From the NCBI GenBank assembly GCA_025937135.1, contig JAICRZ010000007.1:1-39651 (forward strand): a stretch of 39,651 bases of DNA, given 5' to 3'. Positions 24,806 through 32,278 of this stretch are shown one piece after another (position 1 is the stretch's first letter; each line of letters starts with the position of its first letter). This stretch comes from Thermoleophilaceae bacterium. Its GTDB lineage: Bacteria > Actinomycetota > Thermoleophilia > Solirubrobacterales > Thermoleophilaceae. Made by a program: the position numbers and the translations under genes. The notes below the pieces were generated by a model. The model did not search any database, had not been told where the DNA came from, and was given only the letters and a program-made list of their open reading frames with translations.

Positions 24806-25974
24806 GCCGACGCCGGCTCCTGCTCGTTGAGGATCGCCTCGATCTCGTCGAGCCGGGCGTCCCACGAGTGGCGCGCCGCAGCGTGCGAGCGGGCGGCACG
24901 CCTGGGTGCGGTGTCGCGCCCGGCAGCGCGCTCGAGGGCGGCCGCGAACGCCGACGCGTCGGCGGCGAACTCGATGCCTTCCTCGCCCAGCAGCGCGGGC
25001 AGCAGCGTGGAGACGACGGGCACGCCCGCGGCGAGGTACTCGTAGACCTTCATCGGGAAGACGCTGGCGGTGAGGTCGTTGATCGCGTACGGGATCACGC
25101 CGACATCCGCCCCGCGCAGGACCGATGGCAGCTGCGCGTAGGTGCGTGACCCGAGCAGGTGGATGTTGGGCTCGCGCTCTAGCGCGGAGACGTCCGAGTT
25201 GGGGTCGCCGAGACCGGCCGTGCCGACGAAGGCGAAGCTCCAATCCGGGAGCGCGCGCGCGACGCCCACGATCAGCTCGACGTCGAGCTTGGTGGCCACG
25301 ATCGCGCCGGTGAACACGGCGCGCGGGCTCGGCAGCGCGGCGATAGCGGGATCGACCTGCCCGGGCTCGAGCGCGGTCGCGAAGAGGGCGGTGTCCGCCA
25401 CGTTCGGCGCGGCCACCACGTGGTCCGACAGCGTCCGCATGCGCTCGACCAGCGCGGGCGCGCTCGCCAGGATCACCGACGCCCGGCGCGCGATGCGCTC
25501 CTCGGCGCTGCGCACCCCGTCGCCGTCGACGCCCTTCTGCGCCGCCAGATCGTCGACGCAGTGGTAGAGGACGCGCGACGGCGCAAGGGTCTCGATCAGC
25601 AGCTCCGACTGCGGGGCGTAGGCCCACAGCACCGGGTTGCGCATGCCGAGCTTGCGCGCCTGGCGCCCGACCAGCCACGGCAGGATGCGGGCGTTCGCGG
25701 CTCGTGCCAGCCTGCTCGAGTGGAACGGGATCACGAGCGGCGAGAGCACGTGCACGCCGTCGTGCACCTGCGCCGGGCGGAGCCCCGCGCGCAGCCGCCG
25801 CAGCAGCCGGCGCAGGTCGCGCCCGGCGAGCTGTGGGCGGCGCAGCCCGAGCGACTCCACGAACAGGACGCGGTTGCGGCGCGCGAGCCGCACCATCAGG
25901 TGGTGCTGGTTGGTCCAGCCCTCCGCGCGCCAGTCGGCCGTGCCGACGCAGACGATGTCTTCCCCCTCGAGCAT
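24802..25974 (-). CDS. Glycosyltransferase, TuaH/GT1-GT4-like
   Basis: A 390-residue protein starting MLEGEDIVCVGTADWRAEGW, with an acceptor half rich in basic residues (RRPQLAGRDLRRLLRRLRAG), YHCVDDLAAQKG, and the donor half AVFTGAIVATKLDVELIVGV and FPMKVYEYLAAGVPVVS. The pattern W-x-N-QHH near the N-terminus and the K-x-YEYLA-x-G-x-PVV block resemble glycosyltransferases of teichuronic acid and related capsule loci. A GAGGG ribosome-binding site lies 6 bases before the ATG. It is 7 bases downstream of the nucleotidyltransferase gene and overlaps the next gene by 4 bases. Confidence 0.85.
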   Translation of the reverse strand: MLEGEDIVCVGTADWRAEGWTNQHHLMVRLARRNRVLFVESLGLRRPQLAGRDLRRLLRRLRAGLRPAQVHDGVHVLSPLVIPFHSSRLARAANARILPWLVGRQARKLGMRNPVLWAYAPQSELLIETLAPSRVLYHCVDDLAAQKGVDGDGVRSAEERIARRASVILASAPALVERMRTLSDHVVAAPNVADTALFATALEPGQVDPAIAALPSPRAVFTGAIVATKLDVELIVGVARALPDWSFAFVGTAGLGDPNSDVSALEREPNIHLLGSRTYAQLPSVLRGADVGVIPYAINDLTASVFPMKVYEYLAAGVPVVSTLLPALLGEEGIEFAADASAFAAALERAAGRDTAPRRAARSHAAARHSWDARLDEIEAILNEQEPASA

Positions 25975-25981
25975 GTGGCCC

Positions 25982-26740
25982 TCAGTCCGCCGGCAGCAGG
26001 CGCTCCCGGTACTGCTCGAACTCCTCGACCGCGCGCTCGTAGTCGTCGTGGCGCCCGATGTCGAGCCAGTAGTTCTCCGAGCGCCACATGCGCACGATCT
26101 CGTCGGCGGCGATGAGGCGCATGACGAGCTGGGGGAAGTCGAGCCGCTCGCCGGGCGTGATGTAGTCGAGCGCGCGCGGCGCGAAGCAGTAGATGCCCAT
26201 GCTCGCGTCGTAGGGCAGGATCGGCTTCTCGGTGTAGCTCGTGAGCCGCGTCGCATCCCCGTTCTCGCAGCGCGGCACGCCGAGCTCCACCTGCACCTTG
26301 CGCCTGGTCGTGGCGATCGTGGCCGCCGCGTCGCTCGCGCAGTGCGCCTCCAGGAACTCCGCGTAGTCGATGTCGGTGAGCGTGTCCCCGTTCATCACGA
26401 GGACGTCCTGCTCGTCCATCCCGTCGATCAGCGCGAGCGCCCCGGCTGTGCCGAGCGGCTCCGACTCGCGGTGGTAGTCGATCGCGAGCCCGTACTGCGA
26501 GCCGTCGCGGAAGAAGGTCTCGATCAGCTCGGCCAGGTAGCCGGTCGCGATCGTCACCCGCTCGAAGCCGTCGCGGTGAAGCTGGCGCACCACGATGTCG
26601 AGGACCGGGCGGTCCGCGATCGGCATGAGCGGCTTCGGGAGGACGGTCGTGTACGGCCGCAGCCGCGTCCCCTCGCCGCCGGCCAGGACCACCGCTCGCT
26701 TCACGGCAGGCGCGTGTCGAAGTGGAGCCTCACGAGGCAT
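25982..26740 (-). CDS. Sugar-1-phosphate nucleotidyltransferase
   Basis: A 252-residue NTP_transferase-domain protein. The nucleotide-binding signature AGGEGTRLRPYT and the LPKPLMPI lysine motif are near the N-terminus, followed by VLVMNGDTLTDIDY with the metal-binding aspartate and EKP at the sugar site. It makes an activated sugar (NDP-hexose or a GDP-mannose-like donor) for the surrounding glycosyltransferases. The protein is the short, single-domain form without a C-terminal hexapeptide domain. The ATG at 26740 has GGGG 5 bases upstream; a GTG at 26704 just before the signature is an alternative start. Confidence 0.9.
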   Translation of the reverse strand: MPREAPLRHAPAVKRAVVLAGGEGTRLRPYTTVLPKPLMPIADRPVLDIVVRQLHRDGFERVTIATGYLAELIETFFRDGSQYGLAIDYHRESEPLGTAGALALIDGMDEQDVLVMNGDTLTDIDYAEFLEAHCASDAAATIATTRRKVQVELGVPRCENGDATRLTSYTEKPILPYDASMGIYCFAPRALDYITPGERLDFPQLVMRLIAADEIVRMWRSENYWLDIGRHDDYERAVEEFEQYRERLLPAD

Positions 26741-26753
26741 CGTAACCCCGTTC

Positions 26754-26778
26754 GCCGGAGCTTCGCTAGTGCTCCGGC
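26754..26778. promoter_or_regulatory. Hairpin at a gene junction inside the minus-strand operon
   Basis: An 8-bp inverted repeat GCCGGAGC / GCTCCGGC with a 9-base loop spans the stop codon of the 26766-27833 gene and ends 13 bases before the nucleotidyltransferase start. No T-run follows. It could attenuate, terminate partly, or protect an mRNA 3' end so that downstream genes are expressed at a different level. Confidence 0.5.
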
Positions 26779-27833
26779 ATGAGCGCGTACGCGGCGAGGT
26801 GGGCGTCGCGCGCCGCGCGCTCGAAATCCTGCGCGAGCTCGGACTCCGGGTCGGCGAGCACAGCGTCGATCGCGGCTGCCAGGGCGTCCAGATCGCCGTG
26901 CGGGAAGACCGCGTCGGCCAGCTCGGCGAGCCCGCCGACGTCCGCCGCCACCGTGCGCACGCCGAGCTGGCGCGCGATCGAGAGCACACCGCTCTGGCTC
27001 GCCTGTCGGTAGGGGCACACCACCACGTCCGCGGCGGCGATCGCGGCCACGAAGTCGTCGAGCGGGAAATAGCCGACGTTCCAGCTCACGTCCAGGCCGA
27101 GCCGCTCCGCAAGGGCGCGGCCGCCGTCGGCCTCGCCCTTGTCGTCGCCCACCACCGCGACCTTGACGGGGCCGGACGTCGCGGGTGCCGCCGCGAGCAG
27201 GTCGGCCAGGCACTTGTCCTCGCGGAGCTGGCCCGCGAACAGCGCGATCGGCTTGCCGTTCGCGCCCCATCGCTCGCGCCAGCGCGCGCGGTCGGCCGGG
27301 GCGACGTGCGGCAGGAGCTGCACGAGCGGCGAGCGGATCGGCGTTCCGCCGGTGGCGGTCACGCGGCGCTCGTCGAAGTCGGAGAAGACGATGCTGCGGG
27401 CGGCCGCGCGCGTGCACATGCGCAGCGCGAAGTCGTCGAGCGGCAGGTGGACCCGGTTGAAGGTGTTGTGCGGGCTGTGCACCACGCGCGCGCCGCGCAG
27501 GCGCAGCAGCCACAGCAGCGTCGCCGTGATCGGGCGGAGCAGGTGGCCCTGGTAGTGCGCCACCTCACCGCGGTGGACACGGCGAAGCAGGTGCGGCGAG
27601 CTCCAGAACGTGTACGACAGGCCGATCAGCACGCGCCTGACCGGGCCGCGCGGAAGGTGACGGAACCACTTGAAGCAGTCGCATACCTCCACCCCGGGCG
27701 GCGGCTCGATCTCGCGATGCTGAGAGGTGTGCAGCGTGACGGGCACGCCCTCGCGCCGTAGCAGGGCGGCGACCGCGAGCGTGTGCTGGTAGATCCCGCC
27801 CTCGCCCGCGACCTCGATCAGATGTACGCGCAC
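26766..27833 (-). CDS. GT4-like glycosyltransferase
   Basis: A 355-residue GT-B protein starting MRVHLIEVAGEGGIYQHTLA, with an N-terminal acceptor half (VVHSPHNTFNRVHL), ALFAGQLREDKCLADLLAAA at the start of the donor half, and the donor stretch YRQASQSGVLSIARQLGV followed by a GG-x-AEL block. The S-G-x-L-x-x-A-x-x-x-G pattern is the variant found in several capsule and exopolysaccharide GT4 enzymes in place of E-x7-E. The GTG start follows AGGGGA. It sits 10 bases downstream of the first gene of the operon. Confidence 0.83.
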   Translation of the reverse strand: MRVHLIEVAGEGGIYQHTLAVAALLRREGVPVTLHTSQHREIEPPPGVEVCDCFKWFRHLPRGPVRRVLIGLSYTFWSSPHLLRRVHRGEVAHYQGHLLRPITATLLWLLRLRGARVVHSPHNTFNRVHLPLDDFALRMCTRAAARSIVFSDFDERRVTATGGTPIRSPLVQLLPHVAPADRARWRERWGANGKPIALFAGQLREDKCLADLLAAAPATSGPVKVAVVGDDKGEADGGRALAERLGLDVSWNVGYFPLDDFVAAIAAADVVVCPYRQASQSGVLSIARQLGVRTVAADVGGLAELADAVFPHGDLDALAAAIDAVLADPESELAQDFERAARDAHLAAYALMPEH

Positions 27834-27843
27834 CCCCGGTCCC

Positions 27844-28983
27844 CTAGGCGGCGCGCGGGACGCGCGCCTCGAAGATGTAGCGCACGCGCCGGCGCCGCGC
27901 CGCCTTCTCCAGCCTGATCTCGGTGATCGCGGTCAGGAGCTCGGCGCGGAAGCGGCCTGCGGAGTAGCGCCTCGCGGCCAGGGAGAGCTGTAGCGGCGGC
28001 GTGTCGATCGCATCCGCCCGGCGCACGGCGTCGAGCACGGATTCGACGGTCGGCTCCTGGAACAGCGCGCCCGTCACCCCGTCCTTCACCGTCTCGAGCG
28101 CGCCGCGCGCGGCGAACGCGATCGCCGGTTTGCCGGCCGCGTTCGCCTCGACCGGGATCATCCCGAAGTCCTCGATCCCCGGCATGCAGACCGCCCGCGC
28201 TCCCTCGAACAGCTCGATCAAGCTCGCGTCGTCCACGCGCCCGTGGAACTCGACGGTGGGGCCCGCGCGCGCCCGCAGGTCGTCCAGGCTCGGGCCGGCG
28301 CCCACGACGTCGAGCGGCAGCCCCGCGCGCGTCGCCGCGTCCACGATCAGGTCGATCCGCTTGTACGGCAACAGCCGCGACGCCACGAGCAGGCGCTCAC
28401 CACGTGGGCGCGGCGTGAAGCGCTTGACGTCGACCGGCGGGTACACGACGAGGGCATCGATCCCGTAGGCCGCCTTGAGGCGTTCGCGGACGTTGCGCGC
28501 GATCGTGATGTAGCCGTCGGCGCGCCGGGCGGCGGCGCGGTCCCAGCGCCGCAGCGGTGGCGCGACCAGGTTGAGCATCTTCTGCCGGATCGAGCCGCCG
28601 CCTAGGTAGGTGTCGCGCGAGTAGAGCCAGCGCGCCGGCGCGTGGCAGTAGACGACGTGCGTCGAATACGGGGCGGTGCGGATCCCGTGCGCCCAGCCCG
28701 TCGAGCTCGAGACGACGAGGTCGTAGTCGAGCACGCCGAACGATCCGAACGCCGCCGGGTAGAGCGGCGCGAGGTTGCGGAAGCCGCCGTCCACGGGGAT
28801 CCGGTCCATGAACGACGTGCGCACATCGCGCCCGCCGAACTCGGGAAAGGTCGAGGCCGGCCGGTAGAGCGAGGTGTAGATCGGGGCGTCGGGCCACAGC
28901 GACGCGATCTCGAGCGTCACACGCTCGGCGCCCCCGAACTGATTCAGGTAGTCGTGAGCGATGGCCACCGTAGGCCGAGCCAT
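27844..28983 (-). CDS. GT4-family glycosyltransferase, WbaZ-like
   Basis: A 379-residue GT-B enzyme starting with AIAHDYLNQFGGAERVTLEI, then VVYCHAPARWLYSRDTY (close to the WbaZ-type mannosyltransferase motif), VYPPVDVKRFTP, LLVASRLLPYKRIDLIVDAA and E-x7-E in IEDFGMIPVEANAAGKP. It is the first gene of the minus-strand operon. The ATG at 28983 lies 5 bases behind a -10 element with no Shine-Dalgarno sequence, implying a leaderless mRNA. Sugar specificity is not certain; resemblance to WbaZ hints at mannose. Confidence 0.9.
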   Translation of the reverse strand: MARPTVAIAHDYLNQFGGAERVTLEIASLWPDAPIYTSLYRPASTFPEFGGRDVRTSFMDRIPVDGGFRNLAPLYPAAFGSFGVLDYDLVVSSSTGWAHGIRTAPYSTHVVYCHAPARWLYSRDTYLGGGSIRQKMLNLVAPPLRRWDRAAARRADGYITIARNVRERLKAAYGIDALVVYPPVDVKRFTPRPRGERLLVASRLLPYKRIDLIVDAATRAGLPLDVVGAGPSLDDLRARAGPTVEFHGRVDDASLIELFEGARAVCMPGIEDFGMIPVEANAAGKPAIAFAARGALETVKDGVTGALFQEPTVESVLDAVRRADAIDTPPLQLSLAARRYSAGRFRAELLTAITEIRLEKAARRRRVRYIFEARVPRAA

Positions 28984-28988
28984 CCATA

Positions 28989-29018
28989 AGCGTGCCGCCG
29001 TTTCGAGCGCGCTGTCAA
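28989..29018 (-). promoter_or_regulatory. Promoter of the minus-strand glycosyltransferase operon, leaderless
   Basis: On the minus strand TTGACA (29018-29013), an 18-bp spacer and CACGCT (28994-28989) are followed after 5 bases by the ATG at 28983. The -35 is consensus; the -10 keeps only the conserved A and final T. Confidence 0.5.
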
Positions 29019-29035
29019 GGCGCCCGCGCGCGGGG

Positions 29036-29065
29036 TGGCGCGCTGCGCGCGAGCGGGATTACGCT
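29036..29065 (+). promoter_or_regulatory. Promoter of the second polymerase gene, leaderless
   Basis: TGGCGC (29036-29041), an 18-bp spacer and TACGCT (29060-29065) are followed after 5 bases by the ATG at 29071. The hexamers and all spacings match the promoter at 15054-15083. Confidence 0.55.
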
Positions 29066-29070
29066 CGGTA

Positions 29071-31140
29071 ATGGCGACAATCGTCGATCGCCCGCCTGCG
29101 CCTGCGGCGCCGGCGCGGGGCCTACGAGCGGCACTGCCGCGACATGGCGGGGCGGCGCTCGCCACCGGCGGCCTCCTGCTGATCCCCGCCGCGCTGACCC
29201 TTCACGAGAGCTTCAACGCCGGCGGCTTCTTCGTCGGCGCGCCGTCTCTGGCCGCCGCCGTGCTCGCGCTCGCGCTGGGGCTGCGGATGCTGCTGGCGGA
29301 GCGGCCGTTCGCCGGGCTCTCGCGCGCCACGCGTGTGTGCGCGGCGGCACTCGCCCTGCTGGCGGTCTGGACGCTCGTGTCGGCCGCATGGTCACACTCG
29401 CCCGCGCGCGCGGTCCTGGCGTTCGATCGCACGCTGCTGTACCTGCTCGCGCTGGTCACGGCCGGGTCCCTGCTGCGCACGGACGCGCGCCTGCGCTGGG
29501 CTGTGCGCGGCTTCGCCGCTGCGGCGGTGATCGTGTGCACGACCGCGCTGGCCACACGCGTCGCGCCCGACCTGTTCCCGATCGCTCCCGGGGTCGCGAG
29601 CGACCGGCTCAGCTTCCCGCTCACCTACTGGAACGCGCTCGGCCTGCTGGCCGCCGTCGCACTCGTGCTCTGCGTGCACCTGGCGGCGAGCGAGCACGAG
29701 CCGCTCGTGGTGCGCGCGATCGCCGCCGGCGCCTGCCCGGTCCTGGCCACGACGCTGTACTTCACCTTCTCGCGCGGCGCCCTCGCCGCCGGCGTCGCGG
29801 GCCTCGTGGTCTACCTCGCCGTCGGGCGGCCGCGATTGGTCGCGGGCGCTCTGCTGGCGGTGGCGCCGGCCACGGTGGTGGCGATCGCGGTGGCCTACGA
29901 CGCCGACCTGCTGGCCACGACCGACCCGACGACCTCGGCAGCGGCGTCGCAGGGCCACCGGGTGGCGCTGGCGGTGCTTCTCTGCGCGGCCGCCGCTGCC
30001 GCGATCCGGTGGCTGGCCGCAGCGCTCGACGCACGCATCGTGAGCCGCGACGGGCCCACCCGCTGGGCGCGGCCGCTCGCCGCGGCGTGCGCAGCCGGCG
30101 TCATCGTGGCGGCGCTGGCGCTGCACGTCCCGGGCAAGGTGGAGACGCAGTACCACCGCTTCGTGGACGGCAAGCCCGCCACCGCGCAGGCGGACCTGCG
30201 CGCGCGCTTCGGCAACGCGTCGAGCCCCCAGCGCATCGCCCAGTGGCGCGTGGCCACCAGGGAGTTCCGCGAGCGGCCGCTGACCGGCTCGGGCGCCGGC
30301 ACCTACGACGTCCTCTGGAACCGCCATCGCCCCGACGGCTCGGACGTGGTGCACGCGCACTCGCTCTATCTCCAGGCCCTGGCGGAGCTGGGGGTGCCGG
30401 GGCTGGCGCTGCTGGCCGTGGCGCTGCTGGCGCTCCTCGGCGGCCTCGCCCGGCTCGCCCGCGGCCCGCAGCGGCCGCTGTATGCCGCCCTCCTCGGAGT
30501 GAGCGTGGCGTGGGCGCTGCACGCGGCAGTCGATTGGGACTGGGAGCTGCCGGCGGTGACCGCGTGGCTGTTCGCGCTGGGCGGGATCGCGCTTGCCGCT
30601 CCCGCGGTGGCGGTGCGCCGCCAGGAGCGCGGGCTGGGCGTGCACGCGGTCGGCGCCCGCCCGTCGTGGTCGCCCGCCACCCCGGCGCGTGTCCTCCTAG
30701 CCGTGGGAGCAGTCCTGCTCGCCGCGACCCCCGCCCTGGCCGCCCTGTCGCAGGTCCGGCTCGACGCGGGAGTGGCCGCGCTCAAGCAGGGCGACTGCGG
30801 CCGTGCGATCCGGCAGGGGCTCTCCGCCACGTCGGTGATGCCGCCGCGGCCCGAGCCCTGGGAGGTCATCGGCTACTGCGACGCGCGCCTGGGCTACTCG
30901 GCGCTCGCAGAGCGCGCGTTCGACAACGCGATCCGCCTCGACCGCGACAACTGGCAGCTCCACTACGGGCTCGCCGTGGTGCGCGCGGCCGCCGGGGCCG
31001 ACCCGCGGCCGGCAGCACGCGAGGCGCTGCGCCTGAACCCGCGCGGCGAGCTCCCCCGCGACGCGGTCCGCCGCTTCGCGACCGGCTCGCCCGCTACCTG
31101 GCGTGCGCGCGCCCGCAGCGCGCCGTTCGCCGTCCAGTAG
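29071..31140 (+). CDS. O-antigen ligase/polymerase-like membrane protein with TPR-like tail
   Basis: A 689-residue protein. About twelve hydrophobic segments fill residues 30-540, with the polymerase loop marked by RIAQWRVATREFRERPLTGS, GAGTYDVLW and VVHAHSLYLQALAELGVPG, typical of the Wzy_C/O-antigen ligase family. After a last membrane helix (about 542-565) a tail of about 120 residues shows TPR-like helices (DAGVAALKQGDCGRAIRQGL, then WEVIGYCDARLGYSALAERA and a second helix pair). Such fusions are known in O-antigen-ligase-like proteins; the tail probably binds a partner outside the membrane. The ATG at 29071 was chosen from the leaderless promoter; an in-frame start at 29035 lacks support. 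Confidence 0.87.
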   Translation: MATIVDRPPAPAAPARGLRAALPRHGGAALATGGLLLIPAALTLHESFNAGGFFVGAPSLAAAVLALALGLRMLLAERPFAGLSRATRVCAAALALLAVWTLVSAAWSHSPARAVLAFDRTLLYLLALVTAGSLLRTDARLRWAVRGFAAAAVIVCTTALATRVAPDLFPIAPGVASDRLSFPLTYWNALGLLAAVALVLCVHLAASEHEPLVVRAIAAGACPVLATTLYFTFSRGALAAGVAGLVVYLAVGRPRLVAGALLAVAPATVVAIAVAYDADLLATTDPTTSAAASQGHRVALAVLLCAAAAAAIRWLAAALDARIVSRDGPTRWARPLAAACAAGVIVAALALHVPGKVETQYHRFVDGKPATAQADLRARFGNASSPQRIAQWRVATREFRERPLTGSGAGTYDVLWNRHRPDGSDVVHAHSLYLQALAELGVPGLALLAVALLALLGGLARLARGPQRPLYAALLGVSVAWALHAAVDWDWELPAVTAWLFALGGIALAAPAVAVRRQERGLGVHAVGARPSWSPATPARVLLAVGAVLLAATPALAALSQVRLDAGVAALKQGDCGRAIRQGLSATSVMPPRPEPWEVIGYCDARLGYSALAERAFDNAIRLDRDNWQLHYGLAVVRAAAGADPRPAAREALRLNPRGELPRDAVRRFATGSPATWRARARSAPFAVQ

Positions 31141-31168
31141 TCATGGCGAACTCGCGAAAGAGCCCCGG

Positions 31169-31672
31169 TCAGACCTGCGCGACCCTGCGCCGCAGGACGA
31201 AGCCGGCGGCCAGCAGTCCGACGCCGATCACCAGCACCGGGATCGCGAGGAAGCCGGTGAAGGGGATCTCGCGGATCGGACTGGACGCCTCCTGCTTGCC
31301 GGGCTGGATCTGGTCCGGCGCGACGTCGCGGGTCGGCGGCGTGGAGATGGTCGGTGGCGTCGTCGAGTTGGTGGTGGTGGGGGGGATCTGCTCCCCCTCG
31401 ACCGTCTGCCCCGGCTGGAGGTACTGCGCAGCCCCGGCCGAGCCGCTCGACGAGATTCCGGAGATCCCGAGCGCGACGCCGCTCGAGCACATCAGGAGGC
31501 CCGCGACGAGCGCGGCGGTGATGGACAGTCGTGATCTCATCGCGGGTCCTTTCGGCGCGCGCGCCAGCACGCGCAGCTTGACCGCCTCCAATTCCCCGTC
31601 GCGCAGACGCGGAGCCTGCTCCTCGAGCAGCTCGGTCATGTCGGCGAGGTCGATTCGGCCGGATCGGTTCAT
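31169..31672 (-). CDS. Small wall-anchored protein with IPFTG sorting-like motif
   Basis: A 167-residue protein. A charged cytoplasmic N-terminus (LLEEQAPRLRDGELEAVKLR) precedes a hydrophobic signal/anchor (about 49-70), a Thr/Pro-rich extracellular part, then IPFTG (136-140), a hydrophobic helix and RRR. The last three elements are the arrangement of sortase substrates, with I for L in position 1. An internal ATG at 31540 has a good AAAGGA ribosome-binding site and would give a simple signal-peptide form. The long form is preferred because its N-terminus looks like a folded amphipathic helix, as in regulators paired with ECF sigma factors. It is divergent from the ECF sigma gene with 33 bases between. 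Confidence 0.7.
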   Translation of the reverse strand: MNRSGRIDLADMTELLEEQAPRLRDGELEAVKLRVLARAPKGPAMRSRLSITAALVAGLLMCSSGVALGISGISSSGSAGAAQYLQPGQTVEGEQIPPTTTNSTTPPTISTPPTRDVAPDQIQPGKQEASSPIREIPFTGFLAIPVLVIGVGLLAAGFVLRRRVAQV

Positions 31673-31705
31673 CTACTTCTCGTCTACGAACGAGGGCGGT
31701 GTTTC
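31673..31705. promoter_or_regulatory. 33-bp divergent promoter region
   Basis: Only 33 bases separate the starts of the IPFTG protein and the ECF sigma factor, so their promoters must overlap each other or the coding regions. A GAGGG 9 bases before the TTG serves the sigma gene. I could not assign hexamers. Confidence 0.4.
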
Positions 31706-32254
31706 TTGACGGCGCTCTCCGGAAAACTCGATCGGCCGGCGTTCGAGCGCCTCTACCAGGAGCACGCCCAGGGGGTGTTCGGATACCTCGCATACCGCTG
31801 CGGAGATCGCGACCTGGCGGAGGACCTGCTGGCCGAGACCTTCGAGCGCGCGCTGCGCGGCCGGGGCCTGTTCGACCCGCTGCGCGGGAGCGAGCGGGCG
31901 TGGCTCTACTCGATCGCGATGAACGCGCTGCGCGACCACATCCGCCGCCGCGCCGCCGAGGGTCGCGCGCTCGAGCGCGTGCGCGCGCTCGACTCGCCGC
32001 CGAGCAGCGCCGGCCCGCCGGCGGAGCCCGGAGTCGGCGCGGCGCTCGAGAAGGCCCTGGCGTCGCTGACCGCATGCGAGCGCGAGACGGTGGCGCTGCG
32101 CTTCGGCGCCGGTCTGCGGGCGCAGGAGATCGCGCAGCTGACCGGCCAGCCGGTCACGACGGTGAACGGAAGGCTCTACCGCGCCCTCGAGAAGCTCCGC
32201 GCCGTCCTGGTCGGAGATCGCCTTGCGGTCGCCGGCGAAACCGGCTTACCGTGA
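31706..32254 (+). CDS. ECF-type RNA polymerase sigma factor
   Basis: A 182-residue sigma factor with only regions 2 and 4. Region 2 reads FERLYQEHAQGVFGYLAYRC, DLAEDLLAETFERAL and RAWLYSIAMNALRDHIRRRA; region 4 reads LTACERETVALRFGAGLRAQ and EIAQLTGQPVTTVNGRLYRA. It would direct polymerase to a small regulon, plausibly including envelope genes. No classical zinc-containing anti-sigma gene is adjacent; the divergent IPFTG membrane protein is the only candidate partner. The TTG start was chosen because GAGGG precedes it and the frame has no better start. The WbaP-like gene follows after 24 bases. Confidence 0.88.
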   Translation: MTALSGKLDRPAFERLYQEHAQGVFGYLAYRCGDRDLAEDLLAETFERALRGRGLFDPLRGSERAWLYSIAMNALRDHIRRRAAEGRALERVRALDSPPSSAGPPAEPGVGAALEKALASLTACERETVALRFGAGLRAQEIAQLTGQPVTTVNGRLYRALEKLRAVLVGDRLAVAGETGLP

Positions 32255-32278
32255 GTTGATCAACGCACGAGGGGGATT

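Noticed and set aside
28992-31709. Open frame of 905 codons on the plus strand over the second polymerase gene
   Set aside because: It is an out-of-frame shadow of the polymerase gene at 29071, which has membrane segments, motifs and a promoter.
32231-32245. GCCGG-CGAAA-CCGGC hairpin as a terminator of the ECF sigma gene
   Set aside because: It lies inside the coding sequence before the stop codon, is short and has no T-run. The next gene starts 24 bases later and is probably co-transcribed.
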